64,000 nt of DNA. Source: Bradyrhizobium diazoefficiens. GTDB taxonomy: Bacteria; Pseudomonadota; Alphaproteobacteria; Rhizobiales; Xanthobacteraceae. Position numbers and translations under genes: made by a program. The number at the start of each line of letters is the position of its first letter. The first letter of the stretch is position 1. Below are positions 45,233 to 53,184 of the stretch, in pieces. Below the pieces are notes generated by a model. The model saw only the letters and a program-made list of their open reading frames with translations. It ran no database searches and was not told the origin of the DNA. Where the stretch lies: assembly GCF_016616235.1 (NCBI RefSeq), contig NZ_CP067100.1:2973001-3037000 (forward strand). Direction: 5' to 3'.

Positions 45233-46033
45233 ATGACGACGCCGATCGCGCTCACCATCGCCGGCTCCGATTCGAGCGGCGGGGCCGGCATCCAGGCGGA
45301 CCTGAAGACCTTTGCCGCGCTCGGCGTCTATGGCGCCTCCGCCATCACGGCGCTGACGGCGCAGAACACGCAGGGCGTCACCGGCATCCACGCGGTGCCG
45401 GCCGATTTCGTCACCGCGCAGATCGACGCGGTGTTCTCCGATCTCGATGTCGGCGCGGTGAAGATCGGCATGGTGGCGCAGGCCGCCAGCATCGACGCGA
45501 TCGCGGCCGCGCTGTCGCGCTGGCAGCCGCGCCATATGGTGCTCGATCCCGTAATGGTAGCGACATCGGGCGATCGCCTGCTGGCGCCTGAGGCCGTCGA
45601 GGCGCTGCGCACAAAACTGATACCGCTGGCATCGGTGATTACGCCGAACCTGCCGGAGGCTGCGGCACTGCTCGGCGAGCCTGTCGCGGCAAGCGCGGCC
45701 GCCATCGAAGGTCAGGGACGCCGTCTGCTCGCGCTCGGCTGCCGCGCGGTCCTGATCAAGGGCGGGCACGGCGAAGGCGCCGAGAGCATCGACTATCTCG
45801 TCGATTCCAGGACAACGATCGCGCTGGCGGCGCCGCGGCTCGCCACAGGCAACACCCACGGCACCGGCTGCTCGCTGTCCTCGGCGGTCGCAGCGGGGCT
45901 CGCCAGGGGCGAGGATCTCGAGCAGTCGGTGCGCAACGCCAAGGCATGGATCAGCGCTGCGATCACGGCCGCCGACCGCTTCAGCGTCGGTCACGGCCAC
46001 GGGCCGATCCACCATTTCCACAGGTATTACTGA
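45233..46033 (+). CDS. thiD: Hydroxymethylpyrimidine/phosphomethylpyrimidine kinase
   Basis: ThiD phosphorylates HMP and HMP-phosphate for thiamine synthesis. The 266-residue ribokinase-fold protein starts with [21 protein letters not shown], followed by [24 protein letters not shown], and [15 protein letters not shown] with the catalytic cysteine-containing GTGCS. ATG at 45233 matches the family start; the frame is open upstream but that part is not family sequence. No other thi gene is adjacent, so it may act in salvage. Confidence 0.95.
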   Translation: MTTPIALTIAGSDSSGGAGIQADLKTFAALGVYGASAITALTAQNTQGVTGIHAVPADFVTAQIDAVFSDLDVGAVKIGMVAQAASIDAIAAALSRWQPRHMVLDPVMVATSGDRLLAPEAVEALRTKLIPLASVITPNLPEAAALLGEPVAASAAAIEGQGRRLLALGCRAVLIKGGHGEGAESIDYLVDSRTTIALAAPRLATGNTHGTGCSLSSAVAAGLARGEDLEQSVRNAKAWISAAITAADRFSVGHGHGPIHHFHRYY

Positions 46034-46046
46034 CGCGGGCCGTTTA

Positions 46047-46202
46047 CCCTCCCCTGGAGGGGAGGGTCGATCGCGCGAAGCGCGAGCGGGGTGGGGTGAT
46101 CTCTCAGCACGGGCAGTGTTCGTTGCGGAGGGACCGTCACCCCACCCCGTCTCATGTCTCGCTTCGCTCAACATGAACCGACCCTCCCCCTCCAGGGGAG
46201 GG
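46047..46202. repeat. Intergenic palindromic mosaic repeat (CCCTCCCC type)
   Basis: The element opens with the hairpin CCCTCCCC-TGGA-GGGGAGGG (46047-46066) and closes with a mirror hairpin, CCCTCCCC ... GGGGAGGG, ending at 46202. In between are GCGCGAAGCGCGAGCGGGGTGG-type half-palindromes and their complements. It fills most of the gap between thiD and the metallophosphoesterase gene. Confidence 0.75.
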
Positions 46203-46333
46203 CAAGATTTCGGTTCCGGGGTCTTGCGGAAGCCGCTGCCGCTTCATGTCGCCTGATTGTCGCATGTGGCTGATATTCGCGGGGAGGGCGAGGCAAGATT
46301 TGATTCGTATTTGAGGGTGCCTCAAAGGTTCAA

Positions 46334-46351
46334 TCGTCATCCCCCTGTCAC
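46334..46351 (+). promoter_or_regulatory. Candidate PHO box (PhoB site)
   Basis: TCGTCAT-CCCC-CTGTCAC is two 7-bp direct repeats with a 4-base spacer, close to the rhizobial PHO box (CTGTCAT-N4-CTGTCAC), and matches it at 13 of 14 repeat positions allowing C/T at the first base. It is 23 bases before the ATG of the metallophosphoesterase. TATTGT at 46356-46361 could be a -10 element, but the spacing of 4 is shorter than in well-studied pho promoters, so transcription start is uncertain. Confidence 0.5.
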
Positions 46352-46374
46352 GGGATATTGTTACGGGCGGTCGC

Positions 46375-47187
46375 ATGGGAAGTTACGATGTGAGTGACGA
46401 AAGCCCGGAGCGGCGCTTTCGCACGTTGTTCATCTCCGACGTTCATCTCGGAGCCCGCGGTTCTCAAGCCGACCTTCTGCTCGACTTTCTGCGCTACCAC
46501 GATGCCGATACGATCTATCTGGTCGGCGACATCGTCGACGGCTGGGCGCTGAAATCGAGCTGGCACTGGCCGCAATCGCATAACGACCTGGTGCAGAAGC
46601 TGCTGCGCAAGGCGCGCAAGGGCGCCAAGATCATCTACGTGCCCGGCAATCACGACGAGTTCCTGCGCAATTATTACGGCACGCATTTCGGCGGCATCGA
46701 CGTCGTCGAGAACACCGTCCACACCGGCGCGGACGGCAAGCGCTATCTCGTCATCCACGGCGACATCTTCGACCTCGTGGTGCAGAACGCGCGCTGGCTC
46801 GCCCATCTCGGCGACAAGGCCTACGACTTCGCGATCCAGATGAATCGGTTCGTGAACTTCTTCCGCCGCATGTTCGGCGTGCCCTATTGGTCGCTGTCGC
46901 AATGGGCCAAGCAGAAGGTCAAGAACGCGGTCAACTATATCGGCGCGTTCGAACAGGCACTCTCGGCGGAAGCGCGGCGCCATGACGCCGACGGCGTGAT
47001 CTGCGGCCACATCCATTACGCCGTGATCCGCGACGAGGCCGGCATCCGCTACATGAACTGCGGTGACTGGGTCGAGAGCTGCACCGCGCTGGTCGAGCAC
47101 GACGACGGCCATTTCGAGATCATCACTTGGGCCGATCACTTGCGGAAGCCGGCACAAGTTCCGCAGGTCGCAGCGAGAGCTGCATAA
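46375..47187 (+). CDS. PlcP-like metallophosphoesterase (LpxH superfamily)
   Basis: The 270-residue calcineurin-like phosphoesterase has all five metal motifs: SDVHLG (about 21-26), VGDIVDGW, GNHDEF, VIHGD and GHIHYA. By fold it would be named UDP-2,3-diacylglucosamine hydrolase. Its wording (FISDVHLGARGSQADLLLD, KAKNAVNYIG-like segment, MNCGDWVESCTALVEHDDG) instead fits PlcP, the phospholipase C of Sinorhizobium meliloti that removes phospholipid headgroups under phosphate starvation. A PHO-box-like site upstream and a GT4 glycosyltransferase 14 bases downstream support this. LpxH activity is the alternative. Confidence 0.85.
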   Translation: MGSYDVSDESPERRFRTLFISDVHLGARGSQADLLLDFLRYHDADTIYLVGDIVDGWALKSSWHWPQSHNDLVQKLLRKARKGAKIIYVPGNHDEFLRNYYGTHFGGIDVVENTVHTGADGKRYLVIHGDIFDLVVQNARWLAHLGDKAYDFAIQMNRFVNFFRRMFGVPYWSLSQWAKQKVKNAVNYIGAFEQALSAEARRHDADGVICGHIHYAVIRDEAGIRYMNCGDWVESCTALVEHDDGHFEIITWADHLRKPAQVPQVAARAA

Positions 47188-47201
47188 ATCGAGGCGGCTT
47201 G

Positions 47202-48260
47202 ATGCGGATCCTGGTCGCGACCGACGCCTGGCACCCGCAAGTCAATGGTGTGGTTCGCACGCTGACCAAGCTCGCTGACGCGGCGAAGGGGCTTAGCATC
47301 GAAGGTCTTGGCGTCGAGTTCACGTTCCTGACGCCGCAATCGTTCCGCACGTTTGCGATGCCAAGCTATCGCGATGTGCGGCTCGCCATGCCGCGCCCGG
47401 CGCGAATCGCGCGGCTGATCGAAGAGGCCCGTCCCGACAGCATTCATATCGCGACCGAAGGGCCGATCGGCCTGATGGTCCGCCGCTACTGCCGCCAGCG
47501 CAAGCTGCCGTTCACGACCAGCTTCCACACCCGCTTTCCCGAATATGTTCGCGCCCGCGTCCCGGTTCCGGGCTCGCTGATCTGGCGGGCGCTGCGCCGC
47601 TTCCATGCGCCCAGCCGCGCCGTAATGGCGGCAACGCCCGCGCTCGCCCGCGAATTGACCGAGCGCGGCTTCGACAATGTCGTACTGTGGCCGCGCGGCG
47701 TCGACACGCAGTTGTTCCATCCGCGTGCCATCGATCTCTGCCTGCCGGCACCGGTGTTCCTGTCAGTCGGCCGTGTCGCGGTCGAGAAGAATCTCGAAGC
47801 TTTCCTCGACCTCGACCTGCCCGGCACCAAGGTCGTGGTCGGCGACGGCCCGGCGCGGGCCTCGCTGGAACAGGCCTATCCTGACGCGATCTTCCTCGGC
47901 GAGAAGCACGGCGAGGCGCTGGCGGAGATCTATGCCGCCGCCGACGTGTTTGTATTTCCCAGCAAGACCGACACATTCGGCCTGGTCCTGCTCGAGGCGC
48001 TCGCAAGCGGCCTGCCGGTTGCGGCATTTCCGGTGAAGGGCCCGCGCGACGTGATCGGCGATGCTCCGGTCGGCGCGCTCGACCACGATCTGCGCAACGC
48101 CTGCTTTGCGGCGCTCGGCATCGCTCGGCAGGACTGCATCGAGTTCGCCGCCAACTACACCTGGGAAGCCTCCGCCCGGGTCTTTATCGACAGCATCCAG
48201 GCGGTCGGCGCCGTGCTGCCCGGCCGGAACGGGGCCGAGCCGGCACGCTTCGTTGCCTAA
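47202..48260 (+). CDS. GT4 glycosyltransferase, Agt-like (glycolipid synthesis)
   Basis: A 352-residue GT-B enzyme beginning RILVATDAWHPQVNGVVRTL, with TSFHTRFPEY, WPRGVDTQLFHPRA, FLSVGRVAVEKNLEAFL and SKTDTFGLVLLEALASGLPV (E-x7-E type). It resembles the diacylglycerol glycosyltransferase Agt, which in alphaproteobacteria sits next to plcP and turns the diacylglycerol it releases into glycolipid when phosphate is short. GAGGCGG precedes ATG. A mannosyltransferase role cannot be excluded. Confidence 0.82.
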   Translation: MRILVATDAWHPQVNGVVRTLTKLADAAKGLSIEGLGVEFTFLTPQSFRTFAMPSYRDVRLAMPRPARIARLIEEARPDSIHIATEGPIGLMVRRYCRQRKLPFTTSFHTRFPEYVRARVPVPGSLIWRALRRFHAPSRAVMAATPALARELTERGFDNVVLWPRGVDTQLFHPRAIDLCLPAPVFLSVGRVAVEKNLEAFLDLDLPGTKVVVGDGPARASLEQAYPDAIFLGEKHGEALAEIYAAADVFVFPSKTDTFGLVLLEALASGLPVAAFPVKGPRDVIGDAPVGALDHDLRNACFAALGIARQDCIEFAANYTWEASARVFIDSIQAVGAVLPGRNGAEPARFVA

Positions 48261-48323
48261 GGGGTAAAATCCTCGCGTGGAGGTGTCTTGCTCCGGCCTC
48301 ATCGGCCGCGATAAAGTTGGCGA

Positions 48324-49307
48324 ATGACCGAACAGCTCCTCCCGATCGGCCCTGCCGACATCGATGCCGCAGCACGCGTCATCGCGCCCTACGCCATCCG
48401 CACCCCGCTGTTGTCCTTTCCCGTGCTCAACGAGCGCGTCGGCGCCAAGGTGTTCTTGAAGCCGGAGATGCTTCAGCGCACCGGCTCCTTCAAGTTCCGC
48501 GGCGCCTTCAACAAGGTGTTCTCGATCCCGCAGGACAAGCGCGCGGGCGGCGTCGTCGCGTTCTCCTCCGGCAACCACGCCCAGGGCGTGGCGGCGGCGG
48601 CAAAAATCCTCGACATGCAGGCGACCATCGTAATGCCGGCGGATGCGCCGCTGTCTAAGCGCGAGCGCACCAAATCCTACGGCGCCGAGGTCGTGCTGTA
48701 CGATCGCGACCGCGACGACCGCGAGGCGATCTCGCGCGGCATCGCCGAGAAGCGCGGCGCGACGCTGGTCAAGCCGTATGACGATCCCTACGTGATTGCA
48801 GGGCAGGGCACCGCCGGCCGCGAGATCGCCGAGGACATGGCGAGCCTCGGCCTTGCCCCCGACATCGTGGTGGCCCCGGCCTCCGGCGGCGGCCTGATCG
48901 CGGGCGTCGCCACGGCGGTGAAGGCGCGCTATCCGCGCGCCGAGATCGTGGTGGCCGAGCCCGAGGCGTTCGACGATCATGGCATCTCGCTGACCGCAGG
49001 CCATCGCGAGCCGCATCCACCCGCAGGCCGCACCATCTGCGATGCGCTGATGGCGCTGATGCCCGGCGAGATGACGTTTGCGATCAACAGCAAACTCCTG
49101 GCGCGCGGCGTGACCGCGTCGGACAAGGAAGTCGGTGCCGCCGTCGGATTTGCCTATCGCGAGCTGAAGCTCGTGGTCGAGCCGGGCGGCGCGGTGGGAC
49201 TTGCCGCGCTGCTCGCGGGACGCCTCGACGTCGCCGGGAAGAACGTCGTCATCGTGCTCTCCGGCGGCAATGTCGATGCGGATTTGTTTGCCGAGCTGGT
49301 GGCCTGA
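48324..49307 (+). CDS. Threonine/serine dehydratase-type PLP enzyme
   Basis: A 327-residue fold-type II PLP enzyme. The PLP lysine is Lys57 in GSFKFRGA, with FSSGNHAQGVA for phosphate-side binding and PASGGGLIAGV for the cofactor phosphate. There is no C-terminal regulatory ACT domain, so it is of the catabolic threonine dehydratase/serine racemase size, not biosynthetic IlvA. Threonine deamination is the default call; serine racemase and 3-hydroxyaspartate dehydratase are alternatives. Confidence 0.88.
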   Translation: MTEQLLPIGPADIDAAARVIAPYAIRTPLLSFPVLNERVGAKVFLKPEMLQRTGSFKFRGAFNKVFSIPQDKRAGGVVAFSSGNHAQGVAAAAKILDMQATIVMPADAPLSKRERTKSYGAEVVLYDRDRDDREAISRGIAEKRGATLVKPYDDPYVIAGQGTAGREIAEDMASLGLAPDIVVAPASGGGLIAGVATAVKARYPRAEIVVAEPEAFDDHGISLTAGHREPHPPAGRTICDALMALMPGEMTFAINSKLLARGVTASDKEVGAAVGFAYRELKLVVEPGGAVGLAALLAGRLDVAGKNVVIVLSGGNVDADLFAELVA

Positions 49308-49342
49308 TTCCAATTGACGGCGTGACCGAGGGAGCTCGGTCT

Positions 49343-49496
49343 ACCTCTCCCCGGTGGGGAGAGGTCGGATTGCGCTCGGCGATGCGAAGCATCGTCCGGA
49401 GCAATCCGGGTGAGGGGGCGCGGCGTTCCGTGAAACTGTAGCCCCTCACCCGATCGCATCTGTCGATGCGATCCGACCTCTCCCTTCGGGAGAGGT
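49343..49496. repeat. Intergenic palindromic mosaic repeat (CCTCTCCC type)
   Basis: It is bounded by hairpins ACCTCTCCCC-GGT-GGGGAGAGGT (49343-49365) and ACCTCTCCC-TTC-GGGAGAGGT (49476-49496), with internal half-palindromes GATGCGAAGCATC and ATCGCATCTGTCGATGCGAT. The phrase ATCCGGGTGAGGG is shared with the 33053-33180 element, showing that both belong to one family. Confidence 0.78.
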
Positions 49497-49536
49497 GGGC
49501 ACCTCGCCCAGCCGACCTCAAGTATCGCCGGAATGA

Positions 49537-49568
49537 GAAAGGGCAGAGCGCTCGCGCTCTGCCCTTTC
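49537..49568. terminator. Hairpin terminator between convergent genes
   Basis: GAAAGGGCAGAGCGC pairs with GCGCTCTGCCCTTTC as a near-perfect palindrome. It lies 23 bases beyond the stop codon of the minus-strand caspase-like gene and can serve both strands; the T-run is short. Confidence 0.75.
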
Positions 49569-49591
49569 ATCGTGTTTGTGGCTGACGGCAA

Positions 49592-51394
49592 TCAGTGCAT
49601 GAAGCTGCGATGGTTGTTGCCGCCCATACTCGGCGCCTGGTTCATCGACTGGCGGAAGTTGTTGCTGCCGTTGCTGACCATGCGGTTGGTCGTGTTGAAC
49701 TGCGGGCGGGTGTTCTGCTGGTTGTTCTGGACCTGCACCTTGTTCACCGGATTGTTGTTGAGCTTCACGATGCCGGTGTTGCCGTTGTCGACGCGGACCG
49801 GGTTGTTCTGCGTCTGGACGACCGGCTTCGCCTCGACAGTCGCGCCGCCCTTGCCGACGTTCACCGGCATGCTGACGATCTTGCCCGGATTGCCATTGCC
49901 GGCGTTCGGCGTGTTGTTGTTGGTCGCGGGCAGCGTCACGATCTTGCCGATGGCGCCGGCATGATTGTTGGTCGTGCTGATCGGCGCAGGCAAGGTGACG
50001 ATCTTGCCAGGGGTTGGCGAGGGCGCGCCGTTCGGCTGGTTGTTGCCCGCCGGCAGATTGACGATCTGGCCGCCATTGCCGAGCTTGCCGATCACGTTGC
50101 CGTCGACCGGCTTCTGCACGATCGGCAGATTGCCGTTCATTTGCGGCCCGCCATTACCCTGCTGCATCAGCTGCATGTATTTGGGCTGGCCGAGATTGCC
50201 GATCTTGAAACTCGGGGTGATGTTCTGCGGCGCCAGGAACTTGGTCGCCTGCATCAGCGGAATCTGCTTCGGCTCCGCCTGGAGCTTGAGCGCGACCTGC
50301 GCATAGGGGCTGTTGCCGTAGCTGTCGTAGAAGCTCTTGTAGGCAAGCGGCGAGTTCGCGAGCACCGCCTTGTGCCAGGCCTGCGAGATCAGCAGGTTAT
50401 TGAGCAGCCAGCGGATATGGTCGCACAGCGGGTCGTGCGGATACATCTGGATGAACTCCTGATAGTACTCCGGCCGTCCCTCGGACACGACATAATCATA
50501 GGCCTGGCGGGTCGAGCGGCTCGGCAGGTTGGAGGCCATCTGCACGACGGGTGCATTCACCGGCGCGCGGCTGGCGGCAACAGCGGTGTCGCCGAAGAAG
50601 GTGAAGTCGGACGTGAGCGAGGAGCTCTCCCACGGGATCTGCGCGCCGCTGGTGGTCTGGTTCACCGCGAGCCGCACGCGCTTGAACAGCTGCTCGATCG
50701 GCACGTTCGGCTCGCGCGCGACGTTCAGGAAGGCCTGTGTATAGGGGCTGTGGCCGCCCGTGCCGTCGAGCGCTTCGGCGCCGGGCGCGGTGGAATAGCC
50801 GACGATCGAGCCGTTCGGCGCGTCGACAATGGCAAGGCCCCGGCCGGCGTCATTCACGTTCGGGAAGGGATTGTTGCGGCAGGCATCGAGAATGACGATA
50901 CGCATGCGGCTCGGGATCGCCTCCAGCGTCGACATCACGTCGACCAGGCGCACCGAATTGTTGACGAGCTCGGTCGGGCTGGAGACCTTGGCATCGACCG
51001 GCACGAGATAGTTCTCGCCGGCGAGCTGCACGCCGTGACCGGCGTAGTAGACCATCGCCACCGTGTTCGGACCGCGCGCGGACACTTTGGCGGAAAAGTC
51101 CTGCACCACGCGCAGCATGTCGTTCTGGCTGAGATCGGTCGCAGCAACGACTTCGAAACCGGCCGAGTTCAGGAACTGCGCCATCGACTGCGCATCATTG
51201 TCGGGGTTTTGCAGCTGCGGGGCGTTCTGGTATTTGGAATTGCCGATCACCAGCGCCACCCGCTGCTCCGGGCCTTGCAGCGTGGTGGGGGCCGGCTCGA
51301 CCGGGGCGACTTGCGCGGAAACGGGACCGCACGCGAAGCCGAACAGGCTTCCCAGCAGGCCCGCAGTCATTATGAAAGATTTTAGGCGGAACAT
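49592..51394 (-). CDS. Secreted caspase-like protein with Asn-rich repeat tail
   Basis: The 600-residue protein has a signal peptide (1-27, ending GPVSAQ), a caspase-like domain (about 44-270) with the dyad His120 (YYAGHGVQ) and Cys172 (LDACRNNP), a middle region (300-400) rich in aromatic residues, and a 200-residue Asn/Gln/Pro-rich tail. The tail repeats GKIVTLPA, GKIVTLPA and GKIVSMPV. AGAGGAG six bases upstream marks ATG 51394. It differs from the first caspase-like protein in lacking TPRs. The tail looks like an extended, possibly wall- or matrix-interacting segment. Substrate is unknown. Confidence 0.88.
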   Translation of the reverse strand: MFRLKSFIMTAGLLGSLFGFACGPVSAQVAPVEPAPTTLQGPEQRVALVIGNSKYQNAPQLQNPDNDAQSMAQFLNSAGFEVVAATDLSQNDMLRVVQDFSAKVSARGPNTVAMVYYAGHGVQLAGENYLVPVDAKVSSPTELVNNSVRLVDVMSTLEAIPSRMRIVILDACRNNPFPNVNDAGRGLAIVDAPNGSIVGYSTAPGAEALDGTGGHSPYTQAFLNVAREPNVPIEQLFKRVRLAVNQTTSGAQIPWESSSLTSDFTFFGDTAVAASRAPVNAPVVQMASNLPSRSTRQAYDYVVSEGRPEYYQEFIQMYPHDPLCDHIRWLLNNLLISQAWHKAVLANSPLAYKSFYDSYGNSPYAQVALKLQAEPKQIPLMQATKFLAPQNITPSFKIGNLGQPKYMQLMQQGNGGPQMNGNLPIVQKPVDGNVIGKLGNGGQIVNLPAGNNQPNGAPSPTPGKIVTLPAPISTTNNHAGAIGKIVTLPATNNNTPNAGNGNPGKIVSMPVNVGKGGATVEAKPVVQTQNNPVRVDNGNTGIVKLNNNPVNKVQVQNNQQNTRPQFNTTNRMVSNGSNNFRQSMNQAPSMGGNNHRSFMH

Positions 51395-51494
51395 GGCGTG
51401 CTCCTCTGGCACTGATCTCGATACGAGATTGGTGGTGCGGGAGCTTGGCCGCGTTCGAGCGCGGGGACCGTGACGGCCGTCACCATGGTATTAT

Positions 51495-51564
51495 GCGTGA
51501 TCTGAATCACGCTCGGGAACCTGCTATGGTGAACAATCACGCTCCTGATCAGGAAGGGCGTGAT
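51495..51564. promoter_or_regulatory. Repeated ATCACGC palindromes in a divergent promoter region
   Basis: The 7-mer GCGTGAT/ATCACGC occurs four times as two inverted pairs. GCGTGAT-CTGA-ATCACGC spans 51495-51512; ATCACGC (51536-51542) and GCGTGAT (51558-51564) flank a perfect TCCTGATCAGGA. They lie between the divergent caspase-like gene (start 51394) and a small secreted protein gene (start 51655). This is the look of an operator bound by a dimeric regulator, which I cannot name. Confidence 0.5.
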
Positions 51565-51654
51565 CGGCAGTCTTATGTACTCATCGTGTTCGGCGAGGAA
51601 TTCTGCACTCGAATTTGAGTGGCCTCGCTCCAATCGCCTGTCTATGGTTTCCCC

Positions 51655-52014
51655 ATGTCGCGCCTGATGTGTCTATCTGTTGCCGTTATCCTGTCGCTGC
51701 TGCCGGCCGCCGCGCCGGCGGAGTCCATCAAGAAGCAGCCCAAGCCGGTCTGGCATGGCTACGGCTTTCTGCCAGGCTACCGTCAGCCGCTGAGCAACAG
51801 CATTCCGCTCTACAAGCAGAAGGACGCGATGCGGCGCCTTGCGCGCAGCGACCGGCGTCACTGGTACATCGACCCTGTGCCGCAATATTACCGTTGGGAT
51901 GGCGAATGGCACTATTTCGGCCGGCCCGGCTTCGGCGGCGGCCGCTACAATGGCGGCAGCTTTGGTCCGTGCTGGACGCGGACGCCGATCGGTGCCGTCT
52001 GGAATTGCGGCTGA
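51655..52014 (+). CDS. Small secreted protein of unknown function
   Basis: A 119-residue protein with a signal peptide (1-23, ending AAAPAES) and a Tyr/Trp/Gly-rich mature part: WHGYGFLPGYRQPL, HWYIDPVPQYYRWDGEWHYF, a GGGRYNGG turn, and a C-terminus with two cysteines (GPCWTR, WNCG) that could form a disulfide. I do not recognise the family. It is divergent from the caspase-like gene and shares its palindrome-rich promoter region. Confidence 0.72.
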   Translation: MSRLMCLSVAVILSLLPAAAPAESIKKQPKPVWHGYGFLPGYRQPLSNSIPLYKQKDAMRRLARSDRRHWYIDPVPQYYRWDGEWHYFGRPGFGGGRYNGGSFGPCWTRTPIGAVWNCG

Positions 52015-52119
52015 TCAGGCAGGGCGAGACTTTTGCCGGACGCGATCACCCGCGCGACGGCAGCCGGTACACCGGCTGCCTGAGATCGTCGGCGATGCCG
52101 ACGCTCGATGCGCGCGGGC

Positions 52120-52923
52120 TCAGAGGATGCTGGCCGCGCGCGAGCCGAGGCGGGCGCCGATGACATCCACCTTTTGCGGGCCGAGCCAGGGCGAGACCAG
52201 GCGACGCGCCTTCGTCATGATCGCGCTGCGGCGGCCATGACCGACGATCGGCGCGCAGTGGACTTCCTGCGTGTCCTGCTCGCCATGCTTGCGCAGATAG
52301 TCCGCAAAGTTGCTCATCGTCTCGTCGACCCGGAGCAGCGTCTCGCAGGGCGCGCCCTCGGCGTAGATCACGTCGTGGGATTCGAGCTTGATGTGGAAGA
52401 ATTCGAGCGCGTCATGCTCATCCGCCGCGTCGAGCGTGATGGTCGTGCCGTTGACGAGGTTGCCCGCCGGGATGAGGAGGCCGTCGATGAGCACGGCATG
52501 ACCCTGGGTCACGTAGAGGTCGGCGTGCGGCACGTTGGGCGCAAGCGCATCACGGGCGATGCGGACCGGCCGCGCGCTCTTCACCCAGGGCTTGGCAGGA
52601 TCGCTCTTGGTGCGGCTGAACCGGCCGATCCATTGGATCGCGCGCAGTCCGCCGAACACTGTCGGCAGGAGATCGCCGACCACAAGATCCTCGATCCTTC
52701 GCTCGCCCGCCGCCGTGGAGATCCGGGTGCCTTTCAGGAAGCAGTTGCCGGCGGCAGCATTGCCACTGCCGATATTCGCTGCTCCGCTGCTCTTGCCATC
52801 GGCCCTTGCCGAACGCGTCGTCATCGCGCTCGCCGCGACGCCTGCTGCCGCCGCACCGAGGCCTCTCGAAATGACGGCACGCCGCGTATGGGCGCCCGAC
52901 GATGGAGTCGTGATCTCAGACAT
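52120..52923 (-). CDS. Tat-exported Hint (Hedgehog/intein) domain protein
   Basis: A 267-residue protein. The N-terminus has a twin-arginine (THTRRAVISRG-like at 12-21) followed by an Ala-rich hydrophobic stretch, suggesting Tat export. Cys61 in GNCFLKGTRI starts a Hint_2-type module with EDLVVGDLLPT, LYVTQGHAVLIDGLLIPAGNLVNG (the His block) and a C-terminal half to about 220. Almost nothing but the signal precedes the Hint cysteine, so no N-extein is present to process. ATG 52923 is preferred (AGGGA upstream); in-frame starts further up add non-conserved residues. Confidence 0.78.
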   Translation of the reverse strand: MSEITTPSSGAHTRRAVISRGLGAAAAGVAASAMTTRSARADGKSSGAANIGSGNAAAGNCFLKGTRISTAAGERRIEDLVVGDLLPTVFGGLRAIQWIGRFSRTKSDPAKPWVKSARPVRIARDALAPNVPHADLYVTQGHAVLIDGLLIPAGNLVNGTTITLDAADEHDALEFFHIKLESHDVIYAEGAPCETLLRVDETMSNFADYLRKHGEQDTQEVHCAPIVGHGRRSAIMTKARRLVSPWLGPQKVDVIGARLGSRAASIL

Positions 52924-53093
52924 CGCGCAAAATTCCCTGTGCATGCTGTCGGCTTGTTCGCAATCGGCTTCAATGCAATCGGATCGTTGCAGCCAAGCTT
53001 CGCCTGTTGGTCGTGGCATATAGCAGAAAGTTCGCGCGCTGATGAGTCAAAATTTCATGCAGTGACGAATGGTCACTCGCAAGAAAACGAACG

Positions 53094-53184
53094 TGAAGCG
53101 CATCGTGATCGAGATGGTCATCATTGCGCTTCAGGTCATTGTTTGAGCATGAATTTTTCGCGCTCTTCCGGATCATGCTCTAGT
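53094..53184. repeat. Interspersed repeat, diverged copy 2 (inverse orientation)
   Basis: Read on the plus strand, this matches the reverse complement of the 42811-42913 element: GAAGCGCA ... TGCGCTTC arms, then the shared TTGTTTGAGCATGA and TCTTCCGGATCATGCT segments. It is more diverged than copy 1. The TAG stop of the outer-membrane protein gene (minus strand, 53180-53182) lies at the element border. Confidence 0.6.

Noticed and set aside
44811..45291. Minus-strand frames over the kinase-thiD intergenic region
   Set aside because: Arg/Pro/Ala-rich shadow-like translations without ribosome-binding sites; they overlap thiD.
46375..47187. Naming the metallophosphoesterase LpxH
   Set aside because: The fold and motifs are shared, but the neighbouring glycosyltransferase, the PHO-box-like site and sequence wording favour PlcP; kept as an alternative only.
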